Source: Alkalibaculum bacchi
GTDB taxonomy: Bacteria; Bacillota; Clostridia; Eubacteriales; Alkalibacteraceae
Direction: 5' to 3'
NCBI RefSeq assembly: GCF_937875145.1
Contig: NZ_CALNCS010000140.1
Coordinates: 1 to 58,172, forward strand
Length of the DNA: 58,172 nucleotides
Part shown: positions 1 through 8,050 of the stretch, one piece after another
Position numbering within the stretch: position 1 is the stretch's first letter
Layout: each line of letters begins with the position of its first letter
Program-made: the position numbers and the translations under genes
Notes under the pieces: model-generated
Told to the model about the DNA's origin: nothing
What the model saw: only the letters and a program-made list of their open reading frames with translations
The model's database searches: none

Positions 1-153
1 AGAAGTGTAACAGGATGAAATCAGCAATTCTAATTTTTCAATTGCTCACAGCACCTGAGCATCCTGGAGGATTTTGCGCCGAAAGGGAAAAAAGTTTTTT
101 CCGTCCAACAAATAAAAAGTTTCTCTTTCCACATTCCGCTTCCCGCTTTTTTA

Positions 154-960
154 TTAATCATCTTCCCCTACAGAATCAAGACATCTCTTAATCACATTTA
201 CATCATATCCTTTTCGATACAAAGCTTCCATGGTTTTTTGTCGAACTTCTCGCTCATCAAGACCTTTTCTTTTGTACTTTTCTATGTACTTGTTTCCCAA
301 TTTTTCGAGTCGATCCATAAATACTTGGTCGAATTCTGTTTCCCGGGAAATAATCTTGTTACTTACTGTCCTTATATCTTCTGATTGATAGCCCCTTTGT
401 AGAAAGTATTGGCTGATTTTTGCCACTTTGTCCCGATAAGGCAGTTGACTGTATTTATCAGCAACTTTTTCCATTTGTTTTTCTAAGTAATCTATCTCTA
501 AATCATGTGGATAGCTTGATTGTAACTGTGCAATAACCGATTCTTCTTCTAAACCTTTTTTTATGAGGTAATACTTTATTTTGTTCCTAGAGTGTCCTTC
601 ACTAATTTTGCCTTTTATATATATTTTAATGTATTGAGCATCGTCAATAAACTTGTAATCCTTTAGTTTTTCTAGAGTTATATGAATTGTATTTTCATCA
701 AATTCTTTGCCCAAAAGATAATTTTCTACCTCTTGTTCTGTTCTCATTCGAAAACCCAAATATTTTATTGCTACATTATAAGATTTTTTTAAATTTGCCT
801 GTTTTATAATCTCTGTAAGTTCTTCTTTATCGATCTCCTTTCCTACGGACAAGTGATGTAAAAAAATGAGTTCATCATTTACAGAACACAAAAATTCTCC
901 ATCAACAAAGAGATTATAAAATGTTCCATTTTTTTGTGTCTTTAGTTCTGTTATTTTCAT
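154..960 (-). CDS. recX: Regulatory protein RecX
   Basis: Predicted 268-aa RecX, the cytoplasmic modulator that binds RecA filaments and limits recombinase activity. The sequence shows the family's tandem three-helix repeats: an N-terminal region, a block beginning near residue 65 (RMRTEQEVENYL), a block with FIDDAQYIKIYI, and a C-terminal repeat ending in RKGYDVNVIKRCL. At about 268 residues it matches the long RecX form of Firmicutes. A GTG at 987 is in frame, but ATG at 960 is chosen because AGAAAGG lies 10 bases upstream and the protein then starts MKITEL. No recA is visible; recX stands alone, followed by repeat-like spacer sequence. Confidence 0.9.
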   Translation of the reverse strand: MKITELKTQKNGTFYNLFVDGEFLCSVNDELIFLHHLSVGKEIDKEELTEIIKQANLKKSYNVAIKYLGFRMRTEQEVENYLLGKEFDENTIHITLEKLKDYKFIDDAQYIKIYIKGKISEGHSRNKIKYYLIKKGLEEESVIAQLQSSYPHDLEIDYLEKQMEKVADKYSQLPYRDKVAKISQYFLQRGYQSEDIRTVSNKIISRETEFDQVFMDRLEKLGNKYIEKYKRKGLDEREVRQKTMEALYRKGYDVNVIKRCLDSVGEDD

Positions 961-1014
961 TGAGAATATACCTTTCTTAGAAAGCACTTTGCACTTTCCC
1001 TCTAAGTTCTACTT

Positions 1015-2334
1015 TTAATCTATATTGTTTTTATAGTATATACCATAAATAAGCTTTCTTTCTTCTACTGGTGTATCAGAGTATTGATAACATGTTTTAA
1101 GTTTTTCTATTGCTTGTTTTCCTCTTTGTTCATCATTGGCGTAGATTGTAGCAATAGCTTCGCCTTTGTTTACTTGTTCACCAACTTTTTTGTTTAAGTA
1201 AATCCCAACACCTAAATCGATTTTGCTTTCTTTATTTTCTCTACCAGCGCCCAATAGTAAAGCGCATAATCCAACTTTTTCTGCTTCTATATGAGAGATG
1301 TACTGAGTTTTATCTGAAAGAAATTTTATTTCATATTTTCCCTTAGGCAACATTTCAGGATGGAGTACTTGCTCTTCTTTTCCCCCTTGGGCTTTAACAA
1401 GCTCTACGAACTTTTTAAAAGCTTCTCTGCTCTTGATTTTATCTTTAATAAGGTTTCTAGCTTCTTCGCGTGTTACATTAAGTCCTGCTAATAATAGAAG
1501 TTCTGAGCCTAATACAAGACACAATTCTACTAGATCCTCTGGACCTCCACCTTGTAAAACTTCGATAGCCTCTTTTACTTCTATGGCATTTCCCACAGTC
1601 CTACCTAAAGGCTGCTCCATATCAGATATGATTGCTACTACGTCTTTTCTCATATCCGTGCCAATATCGATCATGATCTTTCCTAATTCTACAGCATCTT
1701 CCTCTGTCTTCATAAAAGCGCCATTTCCCGTCTTAACATCCAAGACAATCCCCTGCGCTCCGGAGGCTAATTTTTTACCCATTACACTACTAGCAATAAG
1801 AGATAGATTATCTACAGTTGCTGTTACATCCCTTAATGCATATATTTTCTTATCGGCTGGTGCTAAATCACCTGTTTGACCTGATATGGCTACGCCTATT
1901 TTATTTACTTGTTGAATGAAATCTTCTTCTGACATTTGAGTATTAAATCCTTCTATCGACTCTAATTTGTCAATTGTGCCTCCTGTATGACCTAATCCTC
2001 TACCTGCCATCTTCGCCATAGGCACACCACAAGAAGCGATTAATGGTGCTAGAATCAAAGTAGTTTTGTCCCCTACTCCTCCTGTACTGTGCTTGTCCAC
2101 AACGACCCCTTCTATTTGAGACAAATCCAAAACATCTCCTGAGTTCATCATCGCTTTAGTCAAATCAACTGTTTCTCTACGGGACATCTTTTTTAAAAAT
2201 ATAGCCATTAAAAGAGCAGATGCTTGATAGTCGGGTATGGTTCCCTTGGTGTACTCTTTTACAAAATAATTGATCTCTTCCGTAGAGAGCTCTTCCCCTT
2301 CTCGTTTCTTCAGAATAATATCATACATCCTCAT
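1015..2334 (-). CDS. pdp: Pyrimidine-nucleoside phosphorylase
   Basis: A 439-aa enzyme of the thymidine/pyrimidine-nucleoside phosphorylase family, which releases the base and (deoxy)ribose-1-phosphate in nucleoside salvage. The phosphate-binding stretch KHSTGGVGDKT is near residue 80, and the family signature AGRGLGHTGGTIDKLE follows at about 110-125. The helical N-terminal domain, the alpha/beta domain and the C-terminal domain are all present. Length fits Pdp (about 430-440 aa) of Gram-positive bacteria; without a structural test it cannot be told firmly from DeoA. The start is supported by GGAGG seven bases upstream. It lies just upstream of recX, with a 54-base gap to the recX start. Confidence 0.93.
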   Translation of the reverse strand: MRMYDIILKKREGEELSTEEINYFVKEYTKGTIPDYQASALLMAIFLKKMSRRETVDLTKAMMNSGDVLDLSQIEGVVVDKHSTGGVGDKTTLILAPLIASCGVPMAKMAGRGLGHTGGTIDKLESIEGFNTQMSEEDFIQQVNKIGVAISGQTGDLAPADKKIYALRDVTATVDNLSLIASSVMGKKLASGAQGIVLDVKTGNGAFMKTEEDAVELGKIMIDIGTDMRKDVVAIISDMEQPLGRTVGNAIEVKEAIEVLQGGGPEDLVELCLVLGSELLLLAGLNVTREEARNLIKDKIKSREAFKKFVELVKAQGGKEEQVLHPEMLPKGKYEIKFLSDKTQYISHIEAEKVGLCALLLGAGRENKESKIDLGVGIYLNKKVGEQVNKGEAIATIYANDEQRGKQAIEKLKTCYQYSDTPVEERKLIYGIYYKNNID

Positions 2335-2537
2335 AATAAAACCTCCACAATATAGATTTTCAAACTAATTTTTTAGCTTTTCATCTCGTCGCGAATCTTT
2401 TTTAAATGCGCTGAATGCGAAAAGTAGCAAAATCAGCTGAAGGCTGGTTTTTCTTTTCTAATCAACTAATTACTTTTTCCAACCTTCTAACTTTCTGCCT
2501 TTAAGGTTTTCCCGTCGAGCCGTCCAACCAACGATCG

Positions 2538-3146
2538 CTATATTAACTCTTCAAATCGATTTTCTGCTTCTCCTTTTGTCCAAATCACTTCCTTTTTGCC
2601 AAAGGAATAAATTAAAGTATTGTGTTCCCAATCTATTTTCCAGCGATTTGCGCTCTCGTCATAATAACCCTCTAATAAGATCAACTCAATAATTCGATTA
2701 TTGCTTTCAAAATACTCCTTATAGGTTTCCATCAAATCTCCATCAAGATATTTTGCATAATCTATAGCCATTGCTTTTAAAATCCATTCGTATCTTATAT
2801 ACGTTTTAATTAGTAATCTAGTCAAATGTTTTTCACTTATAAACAAATAATCTTTTTTCTTAGAAGATTTGTAGTCCTCAACTAATAAACTGTAATTCTC
2901 TTCTTTTATCCATTGAAATTGTCCTTTCTCAATTGCTGGCACAATAATAGATATAAAATCTTCATCTGAAAGCATTCGTAGATACATATCTATTTCCGCA
3001 TCCTTTAATTGTCCTTGACGATCTGCTGCCTTTATAATATCTGCAAAATTATTGCGATTTAGCCTTATTAGATTTGGTGACTCTTCTTTAAAACGAAATA
3101 ATAGGTCGACAGTTGCATTTTCTAATATATTCGTTATATCTACCAT
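2538..3146 (-). CDS. Hypothetical protein, 202 aa
   Basis: I do not recognise this protein. It is acidic, soluble and mostly helical, with no signal peptide, membrane segment or Cys motif. It is rich in Tyr, Trp and Lys/Glu, with a helical middle (residues about 110-150) and a C-terminal part, WKIDWEHNTLIYSFGKKEVI, that looks like a small beta element. GGGGGT precedes the ATG at good spacing, and the frame is uninterrupted to a TAG stop, so it is very likely a real gene. It is flanked by repeat-like spacers and has no operon partner, so context gives no function. Confidence 0.75.
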   Translation of the reverse strand: MVDITNILENATVDLLFRFKEESPNLIRLNRNNFADIIKAADRQGQLKDAEIDMYLRMLSDEDFISIIVPAIEKGQFQWIKEENYSLLVEDYKSSKKKDYLFISEKHLTRLLIKTYIRYEWILKAMAIDYAKYLDGDLMETYKEYFESNNRIIELILLEGYYDESANRWKIDWEHNTLIYSFGKKEVIWTKGEAENRFEELI

Positions 3147-3284
3147 AGCAATACCCCCAAATTTAGTTTTAAGTCGTAAATTCTAAGTTAAAGTATTTGT
3201 TTAGATGGTTTACCTACAACTCAGAATTTAAAACTTAGATCTTATTTATATCATTATAAAGTTTATATATAAAATATTCAAAAA

Positions 3285-3328
3285 AATAAAAATAATAAGG
3301 TCCCAAAGGCCACCTTATTATTTTTATT
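3285..3328 (-). terminator. Intrinsic terminator after the FAD oxidoreductase operon
   Basis: A perfect 17-bp inverted repeat (arms 3285-3301 and 3312-3328) with a 10-base loop lies 72 bases past the stop of the FAD-oxidoreductase gene. On the minus strand the stem is followed by a T-rich run. The arms are A/T-rich on both flanks, so it could act in both directions. Confidence 0.85.
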
Positions 3329-3400
3329 ATAATATTTAAAAAATATTTTATGCACAGGGTATTAGTCTATAATCTTAATTCTATAAAATAATATCTTATG

Positions 3401-4678
3401 CTATATTAATCTTTGAGCAAATATATTTTCTAAATTTGCTTTCTTCACTCTACTGCTAATCTCTTCCCTCTCAATGCTATATAAGCCTAATTTCTTCATT
3501 CTATTAAAATAACCCGCACCTGCGAATGTATATCTCTTTCTTTTTCCTTCAACGGTGCTAGTCATTTCACTTTCATAAGCTAATAAGTCTCCAATGGCTA
3601 TGCTCCTTGGTAAAATAAGAAGAGGCATTCCAAGATACCATCTGACTGCATTGTGACCTGCAAGAGACCCTGTACATATGGCTTCCGTATGACCAACAAA
3701 TAAACCTGATTTTTCACCTGCACAGAATAGATTATTTAATCCAGCTACTTTCATATTATTTTCCCTCGGCGCTACAGATAGATAACGGATAGAGTTTCCT
3801 TTTCCCCCTGCATATGGATCCATATACTGAGCTTTTTCTAAACCTTTGATTTTTCGAAGTTTTTCAAGAGGATAATAGGAAGTCATCAATTTAGCATGAC
3901 CTGTATCTAATAAAACCACGTTTTCAGCAAATTCTTTTAATGCGTACTGCTGACATACCTTTTGATTCAATTTATCCATGTTTACATCTTCTGGTGGAAC
4001 CTTTAGAACAACTACTCCTGTCTTCTCTAATTGTTTTATAATTTCTGGTGATAAAGTCTCTTTTCCAAGCTTACAAGATCCGCTAAAAGCACCATAAATA
4101 TCTTCTTCTCTTTCCCCTTGTAAATCAGGGACTCCAGCTCTTGAACTAATACTTACTCTAGGGCCAAATGCAGGGCACCTAAGAATACACATAGAGCAGC
4201 CATTTCCATACCTCAAACAATTGCCCATGGGTCCAGTAGAGCCTGTGGTTTCTATAAATACATCACCAGAGACAAAACTTCCATCGTATAAGACAATTCC
4301 CACGATATTATCTTCTTCTTTTTTCACATCAATAACCCTAGTTTTAAGGAAAATTTTGATGCCCATGTTTTCTACATATTCTTTTACCATAGGCTCTATA
4401 CTATTTACATCATACAACCAAGCGTGTTCGTGGCCTGGAAAATCGATATTCTTATGCCTTGTCGCTTTATCTGTCATAGAAATTAAATCTCCTGCACCCA
4501 ATGCGATCAATTCTTCTGCTGCGGTATACCTTCCGTTATTTCTCATAATTCCGCCAATATTACCTAAACCTAGGACTAAATCTGTCTTTTCATAAATTTC
4601 TACATCTGCACCTGCTTTTTTTGCCGTTATTGCAGCTGCTAATCCAGACCAGCCACCACCTATTATTACAACTTTCAT
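3401..4678 (-). CDS. FAD-dependent oxidoreductase
   Basis: A 425-aa flavoprotein. The N-terminus is a dinucleotide-binding fold (VVIIGGGWSGLAAAITA, then an acidic strand end VEIYEK), and a second FAD-contact region is near residues 305-345 (LFCAGEKSGLFVGHTEA). An unusual Cys motif, GNGCSMCILRCPAFG, lies around residues 157-171 and could bind a cluster or form a redox disulfide. The architecture is reminiscent of MnmG/GidA- and HdrA-like flavoproteins, but it is neither. Its start overlaps the stop of the upstream gene by ATGA (4675-4678), so the two are translationally coupled and probably form one complex. Substrate unknown. Confidence 0.8.
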   Translation of the reverse strand: MKVVIIGGGWSGLAAAITAKKAGADVEIYEKTDLVLGLGNIGGIMRNNGRYTAAEELIALGAGDLISMTDKATRHKNIDFPGHEHAWLYDVNSIEPMVKEYVENMGIKIFLKTRVIDVKKEEDNIVGIVLYDGSFVSGDVFIETTGSTGPMGNCLRYGNGCSMCILRCPAFGPRVSISSRAGVPDLQGEREEDIYGAFSGSCKLGKETLSPEIIKQLEKTGVVVLKVPPEDVNMDKLNQKVCQQYALKEFAENVVLLDTGHAKLMTSYYPLEKLRKIKGLEKAQYMDPYAGGKGNSIRYLSVAPRENNMKVAGLNNLFCAGEKSGLFVGHTEAICTGSLAGHNAVRWYLGMPLLILPRSIAIGDLLAYESEMTSTVEGKRKRYTFAGAGYFNRMKKLGLYSIEREEISSRVKKANLENIFAQRLI

Positions 4679-5658
4679 ATATTTCTTCTCCCTTCAAAAA
4701 TATACTCTGGGTCTGTTTGTAATTTGCATAATCTTTTTACTACGTGTCCTTCGAATCTTGTGGTACACGCTCCACAGACTCCTTGACCGCAGCACATTTT
4801 TGCATTATTACAGCACGATGTCTTCGTTCTCCCATTAATATTTTTTAATATCTGTAGAATCAATATATCTGGCCCAGAAATATGAATATGCCCTATCTTA
4901 TTATTTTCAATAAAAGCTTCTAGCTTTTCCGCAAAACCTTGGGTTACATTCCCTTTATAAAGAGTTTCTATCTCTAATACATTACAAGGGTATTTATGCA
5001 AAAAATCTTTAATAAATACATCTTCGTATTTTCCCTTATCGATTATGAGAGATATATTATTATTTTGTCTGTAGAGTTTTTTCAGTACTGGAATCATTGG
5101 AGCCAATCCAATCCCCCGAGCTACTAAAAGGACATTTTTGTTTTTACAAGCCCCTACGTTCTTTAAACCTAAAACGCCATTCCAAAATGGACCTTTTACT
5201 AGTAATGTATCGCCTTCTTCTTTCTCATAAATTTTCTTTGTCTTAATTCCTTCAATATCAATAATCATAAGAAGCCTATTGTTCTCAATATCGCTCTCTA
5301 CGATGGATATAGGAACATCAAAGTATTCTGTAGTTTCTGGTGTCCTTAAGAACGCATAGCTACCAGGAGAACACAGTTCTTTGCACAATTCATGATTTGT
5401 TTGAATTACAAATTCTACTAAGCCCTTTTCTATTTCCCTTTTCTGAACAATTACGCCTTTATACGTTTCTCGCTCCGCTTTAGACTCCTTGTTATTCCAA
5501 ATAAGTTCCTGATAAATACAAGTCCCTTTCCAATTCTTGCAATCACAAAATTCTTTTCCTTGTAATTGTGAACAAAGGATACATTCATTGGTTTCCGCCA
5601 AATGACAAGGACAATAGGGTGTCCCTGCATCAATACAGTCAATCATCTCATAATTCAT
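4675..5658 (-). CDS. Fe-S/FAD/NAD-binding oxidoreductase, PyrK-like, with Cys-rich N-terminus
   Basis: A 327-aa protein resembling the sulfide/dihydroorotate dehydrogenase-type electron-transfer subunits. In order: a Cys-rich N-terminal segment with eight Cys within residues 8-47 (positions 8, 16, 18, 26, 29, 38, 40, 47); a ferredoxin-reductase-type FAD barrel (about 65-165); an NAD-binding region with LLVARGIGLAPMIPVL; and a C-terminal 2Fe-2S binding loop (CCGQGVCGACTTRF plus a later Cys). It is coupled to the flavoprotein gene by a 4-base overlap, so it likely feeds NAD(P)H electrons to it or takes them from it. No dihydroorotate dehydrogenase gene is nearby, so a pyrimidine role is unlikely. 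The start has AGGAGGT upstream. Confidence 0.82.
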   Translation of the reverse strand: MNYEMIDCIDAGTPYCPCHLAETNECILCSQLQGKEFCDCKNWKGTCIYQELIWNNKESKAERETYKGVIVQKREIEKGLVEFVIQTNHELCKELCSPGSYAFLRTPETTEYFDVPISIVESDIENNRLLMIIDIEGIKTKKIYEKEEGDTLLVKGPFWNGVLGLKNVGACKNKNVLLVARGIGLAPMIPVLKKLYRQNNNISLIIDKGKYEDVFIKDFLHKYPCNVLEIETLYKGNVTQGFAEKLEAFIENNKIGHIHISGPDILILQILKNINGRTKTSCCNNAKMCCGQGVCGACTTRFEGHVVKRLCKLQTDPEYIFEGRRNI

Positions 5659-5690
5659 ATATGTACCTCCTGTAACAACTTAATATTAAT

Positions 5691-5758
5691 ATATAAATTT
5701 ATGTGGTTAAGTGTTACAAAAAAAGCTGATTGAACAATAGTTGAACGATTGTTCAATC
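5691..5758 (-). promoter_or_regulatory. Promoter and operator-like inverted repeat of the flavin/Fe-S operon
   Basis: A minus-strand promoter candidate has -35 TTGTAA (5714-5719) and -10 TTATAT (5691-5696), spacer 17. Just upstream of the -35 is a perfect 11-bp inverted repeat, arms GATTGAACAAT (5728-5738) and ATTGTTCAATC (5748-5758), with a 9-base spacer. Position and symmetry suit a dimeric regulator or activator site. The promoter is a visual match only. Confidence 0.55.
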
Positions 5759-5777
5759 CTTAAGGCGCACACAAAAA

Positions 5778-5810
5778 AACGCCTTCCGCATTTTGCCTTA
5801 GGCGCTTTTT
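5778..5810 (-). terminator. Terminator of the cobalamin operon
   Basis: On the minus strand a stem of AGCGCCU with AGGCGUU (one G-U pair) encloses a smaller GC pairing and is followed by a run of seven T. It lies about 125 bases beyond the cobC stop, at the end of the btu-cob operon. Confidence 0.7.
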
Positions 5811-5930
5811 ATTAAACTATAGTGATCCTGCCTTATTATATGATACAAACTTAAAGACCAACCCTAACTTTCATATCGAAATGACCTAAAGGGAATACCC
5901 CTGTGCTAATAACTAGCGGCTGCAATGCTT

Positions 5931-6521
5931 TTACCTTGCTGCACTTGTCAACGTCTTTAGCATGCCATAACCTTGTGTATAAGAAATCTCTACAATTCCT
6001 GCCAGAGGTACGTGAAAGTGCCAGCGGTCGAGAACTTGTAGATCTAAAAGATGAGTCATGATGCTTTGTACCGTACCTCCGTGACATACAATCATACATG
6101 AACCTTCTTCTTCTTTTATGGTATCAATAAAAGAGACTACTCTACTGTGGAAGGATTGAAGGCTATCTCCTTTTGGGATGCAGTAATGTAAATAATCCTT
6201 TTGCCACTCATCCCAATGTTCCTTATACTCCTTAAGAATATCCTGAAAGTGATAACCTTCAAATATGCCAAAGTTCATCTCTGATAGTTCATCCATTACT
6301 TTTACCTCTGTTGACGTGTCGTCTCCAACCTTTTTTGCAATCTTTAATGCACGAGAGATAGGACTTGAGTAAATCTGATTAACCTTATATTCTTTTAAGG
6401 CATTCGTTAGCTGAATAAATTGTTCTTTTCCTCTTTCTGTATATTCCACCTCTGTAACACCTACAAATTTATTTTCATAATTTCCAGTAGTTTCTACGTG
6501 GCGAACTAAGATAAATTCCAT
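5931..6521 (-). CDS. cobC: Alpha-ribazole phosphatase-like histidine phosphatase
   Basis: A 196-aa histidine phosphatase. The catalytic His sits in LVRHVETTGN at residues 5-14 and the second active-site His in MIVCHGGTVQSIM near 145; a conserved Glu lies in the SEMNFGIFEG segment. As last gene of a cobalamin assembly operon it likely removes the 5'-phosphate from alpha-ribazole phosphate or adenosylcobalamin phosphate. The usual R-H-G-E motif reads R-H-V-E. SD TAAGGAGG precedes the ATG, and the gene follows cobS by 22 bases. A general phosphoglycerate-mutase-like phosphatase cannot be excluded on sequence alone. Confidence 0.85.
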   Translation of the reverse strand: MEFILVRHVETTGNYENKFVGVTEVEYTERGKEQFIQLTNALKEYKVNQIYSSPISRALKIAKKVGDDTSTEVKVMDELSEMNFGIFEGYHFQDILKEYKEHWDEWQKDYLHYCIPKGDSLQSFHSRVVSFIDTIKEEEGSCMIVCHGGTVQSIMTHLLDLQVLDRWHFHVPLAGIVEISYTQGYGMLKTLTSAAR

Positions 6522-6543
6522 TACAATTCCTCCTTACCACTTA

Positions 6544-7275
6544 TTAACCGACGAAATACCATGTGAGATAAGATGCAAAAAGAAAGACAATTTGATTTAA
6601 CTCGATCATCATACCTACGGTATCCCCTGTCATTCCTCCTAATATATTCTTAAAGTACTTTATAAAATAAGCACTCATAAGAATACACAAGACAAATGGA
6701 ATAAAATAAAGGAAATCAAATAATAAGATGATTATTGCCGAGAAAACAAGACCAAAAACTCTCTCCTTCCTACCCATTCGCTCCATAAATCCTTTACCTA
6801 AGCTATTGCCTTTTCTTGCAGACTCACTAAAAGATGCAGAAAAAAGGGCTCCTGTCCTTCCAATTATGGGGGCAATGATAATAGCATATCCATCCACAAA
6901 TTGATAAGAAATAAAATAGCCTAATACTAAAAGCAATAGTCCAATTGCACCAAATGCTCCCACCCGACTATCCTTCATAATTTCTAAAGTTTCTTCCCTA
7001 CTCCGGTTACTGAGTACTCCGTCTAATGTATCCATAAATCCATCAATATGAAGCCCGCCAGTAAGCCATATGTACAAAAATACCAGCAGAAAGGCGCTAA
7101 CTTGTCCTTCTACGTCTTTTAATAGATACCATAAAGCATATAAAACAAGACCTATTACCAGACCTACTACAGGTAGAAACTTCATAGAGGAATAAAAATC
7201 TTCTTCACTAACTTCCGATTTAATTTGTATTGGTAGCCTAGTATAAAAACTTAAGGCTATAAAGAATTTTCTCAC
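6544..7275 (-). CDS. cobS: Adenosylcobinamide-GDP ribazoletransferase
   Basis: A 243-aa integral membrane cobalamin-5'-phosphate synthase that joins adenosylcobinamide-GDP to alpha-ribazole (phosphate), the last assembly step. The conserved loop GGLHIDGFMDTLDG followed by KDSRVGAFG (residues about 73-110) carries the acidic Mg-binding residues. Several hydrophobic helices follow (about 28-48, 60-72, 112-132, 178-200, 222-242). The start is GTG at 7273-7275, with AAGGTGA upstream; the nearest ATG is out of frame. It starts 12 bases after the cobU stop. Confidence 0.93.
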   Translation of the reverse strand: MRKFFIALSFYTRLPIQIKSEVSEEDFYSSMKFLPVVGLVIGLVLYALWYLLKDVEGQVSAFLLVFLYIWLTGGLHIDGFMDTLDGVLSNRSREETLEIMKDSRVGAFGAIGLLLLVLGYFISYQFVDGYAIIIAPIIGRTGALFSASFSESARKGNSLGKGFMERMGRKERVFGLVFSAIIILLFDFLYFIPFVLCILMSAYFIKYFKNILGGMTGDTVGMMIELNQIVFLFASYLTWYFVG

Positions 7276-7287
7276 AAGATCATCACC

Positions 7288-7842
7288 TTATTTAATCTTC
7301 GTCTGTAGTCCACTGACGATAAAATATACATCATCGGCCCTAGATGCAATATACTGATTGATTCTTCCAACTATATCTCTATAGTAACTACCCATTTTGT
7401 AAGCAGGTACTAAACCCATGCCCAATTCATTTGTTACGATGATCATGTCTTTTTCATGAGATAAATCCAAGAGTTTTTTTACCTCTTCAATGATTTCTTT
7501 TTCTAATACATCTACTTCTTCTACTTCACATGTATCAAAATCTAAGCCAGAGTAAAACATGAGATTGTTGATCATAACGGTAACACAATCTACTAATAGT
7601 ATATCTGCTTCTTGATAATCTTGTAGCTCAACGACCTCATTGAAATCGCGATATTTTTCAATAGTAGCCCATTCTTTTGGTCTTTGGGCCCTATGTTTTT
7701 TTATTCGGCTCTTCATACCATCGTCAAAAGGTATAGAAGTTGCAATATAGGCAATTTGTTTATTGCTCTCTTTAGCGATTCTTTCTGCATAAGTGCTCTT
7801 ACCGCTACGAGCACCTCCAGTAATAAATGTAATACGTCCCAT
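7288..7842 (-). CDS. cobU: Adenosylcobinamide kinase / adenosylcobinamide-phosphate guanylyltransferase
   Basis: A 184-aa bifunctional CobU that phosphorylates adenosylcobinamide and transfers GMP to it. The P-loop GGARSGKST opens the protein, ATSIPFDDGM carries the kinase motif, and HRAQRPKEW holds the His that is guanylylated in CobU. A conserved ELGMGLVP segment and a C-terminal IVSGLQTKIK follow. A longer frame runs to 7881, but ATG at 7842 is chosen because AAAGGAG lies just upstream and the extra codons fall next to an interspersed repeat (7860-7970) that is not coding. Confidence 0.95.
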   Translation of the reverse strand: MGRITFITGGARSGKSTYAERIAKESNKQIAYIATSIPFDDGMKSRIKKHRAQRPKEWATIEKYRDFNEVVELQDYQEADILLVDCVTVMINNLMFYSGLDFDTCEVEEVDVLEKEIIEEVKKLLDLSHEKDMIIVTNELGMGLVPAYKMGSYYRDIVGRINQYIASRADDVYFIVSGLQTKIK

Positions 7843-7859
7843 ATATGTGCTCCTTTCGC

Positions 7860-7970
7860 AAATATGCGACTTATGTCGCAATGAATAGTGAACAATGAAC
7901 GATGAATAATGAACAATTCAAAAGGCAACAGGAGTCGCATATTTGTACTGTTCAATGTTCATTATTCATT
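7860..7970. repeat. Interspersed palindromic repeat, copy 1 (MITE-like)
   Basis: About 111 bp between cobQ and cobU whose ends are inverted (AAATATGCGAC at the left, GTCGCATATTT near the right), with internal TGAACAATGAAC-type repeats. The reverse complement of 54297-54408 matches it closely, including ATGCGACTTA-GTCGCAATGAATAGTGAACAATGAAC apart from one substitution. It has no coding capacity. The structure resembles a small non-autonomous mobile element, but no transposase is visible in the window. Confidence 0.7.
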
Positions 7971-8050
7971 AAAGATCTTCCCGTTCAACTAAAAAATTTT
8001 AGCCTTCAACTGATTCAAACCTATATAATTATAACTCAATCAAGTATTAC

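Noticed and set aside
1..153. A gene fragment at the left edge
   Set aside because: No frame with a plausible protein. The sequence has spacer features (runs such as AAAAAAGTTTTTTCCG and CCGTCCAACA) found in other intergenic repeats.
1433..1879. Plus-strand frame of 148 codons inside the pyrimidine-nucleoside phosphorylase gene
   Set aside because: Antisense shadow of a well-supported enzyme, with no family features or ribosome site. Similar antisense frames over cobQ, fhs, acsB, carB and others were dropped for the same reason.
5451..5642. Short minus-strand frame inside the Fe-S/FAD protein gene
   Set aside because: Out of phase with a protein whose Cys-rich N-terminus is clearly coding; no independent start signal.
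4675..5658. Dihydroorotate dehydrogenase electron-transfer subunit PyrK
   Set aside because: The C-terminal 2Fe-2S loop resembles PyrK, but there is no pyrD nearby, the N-terminus has eight extra Cys, and the partner gene is a different flavoprotein.
7860..7970. CRISPR array
   Set aside because: Short GAACAATG-type words repeat irregularly, but there are no evenly spaced identical repeats with unique spacers and no cas genes.
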